DNA of 5,797 nt, taken from NCBI GenBank assembly GCA_964621845.1, contig CAZUOL010000073.1, positions 1 through 5,797 of the forward strand. Reading direction: 5' to 3'. This document shows positions 5,704-5,797 of the stretch, piece after piece; positions within the stretch are counted from its first letter, which is position 1, and every line of letters begins with the position of its first letter. Origin of the DNA: CAYRKQ01 sp964621845 (GTDB taxonomy: Bacteria > Patescibacteriota > Saccharimonadia > Saccharimonadales > UBA7683). Position numbers and translations under genes: made by a program. Under the pieces are notes generated by a model that saw only the letters and a list, made by a program, of their open reading frames with translations, did no database searches and was not told the origin of the DNA.

Positions 5704-5797
5704 ATGCCAGACGAAAAACAGCACAAAGTATCAAAAACAAAGGGTCGAGCAATGCTCCACTGGGTGGGCAAGAAGCCGCTTGATGTAGTACAAAGCT
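5704..5797 (+). CDS. mod: Putative DNA methyltransferase (type III Mod-like), N-terminal fragment
   Basis: Only 31 complete codons fall within the window. After a short polar lead (MPDEKQHKVSKTKG) comes RAMLHWVGKKPLDVV. This strongly resembles the conserved N-terminal opening of site-specific adenine methyltransferases that are encoded next to type III-like Res helicases. That resemblance is recognised from memory of the family, not from a search. The catalytic motifs (FXGXG and DPPY-type) would lie beyond the right edge, so activity and class cannot be judged here. The gene starts two bases after the res stop with a good Shine-Dalgarno site, so the two are almost certainly co-transcribed. 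Methylation by this enzyme would protect the host from the Res nuclease and provide target recognition. In the classical systems I know (EcoP1I, EcoP15I), mod precedes res; here the order is reversed. Confidence 0.7.
   Translation, partial: MPDEKQHKVSKTKGRAMLHWVGKKPLDVVQS

Noticed and set aside
1..5797. UGA recoding as in Gracilibacteria or Absconditabacteria
   Set aside because: No TGA stop is used among the seven complete genes, but all conserved frames read through with the standard code and tryptophan is encoded by TGG. Nothing requires recoding.
1..5797. tRNA, rRNA, CRISPR array, insertion sequence or attachment site
   Set aside because: No cloverleaf, repeat-spacer pattern, transposase frame or terminal repeats were seen. 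The gaps are 37-92 bp and are filled by promoters.

Overview
The window looks like a chromosomal segment of a small-genome bacterium, most plausibly Candidatus Saccharibacteria (TM7) or another CPR/Patescibacteria lineage. This is inferred from the dense run of short, mostly unrecognised genes and from a shared promoter architecture, not from a marker gene. Intact genes end in TAA or TAG. The 857-codon reading frame and the two enzyme-like frames read through with standard stops, so UGA-recoded CPR groups are unlikely. Base composition is moderate and fairly even across the window.

Layout: (1) Positions 1-260, minus strand, hold the 5' part of a gene for a small integral membrane protein that runs off the left edge. 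(2) Positions 261-352 are a divergent promoter region. (3) Positions 353-2018, plus strand, hold four short genes of unknown function (161, 166, 75 and 91 aa). The first two may share a distantly related C-terminal half. (4) Positions 2062-3082 hold two small putative phosphohydrolases, one HAD-like (140 aa) and one HD-domain (186 aa). (5) Positions 3128-5701 hold a large helicase-nuclease resembling the Res subunit of type III restriction-modification systems. Two bases after it, at 5704, begins what looks like its DNA methyltransferase partner (Mod), cut by the right edge.

The most striking feature is regulatory. Every plus-strand gene from 353 to 3128, and the divergent minus-strand gene, has a -10-like hexamer ending only 6-9 nt before its chosen ATG and lacks a well-placed Shine-Dalgarno sequence. 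This is the layout expected for leaderless mRNAs. Four of these promoters also share a TaccaAAAC-like -35 element starting exactly 23 nt before the -10 box. The only gene with a good Shine-Dalgarno (AGGAG, 8-nt spacer) is mod, which is also the only gene positioned as a downstream operon member. The six small genes therefore look like independent transcription units, while res-mod looks like a two-gene restriction-modification operon read from one leaderless promoter.
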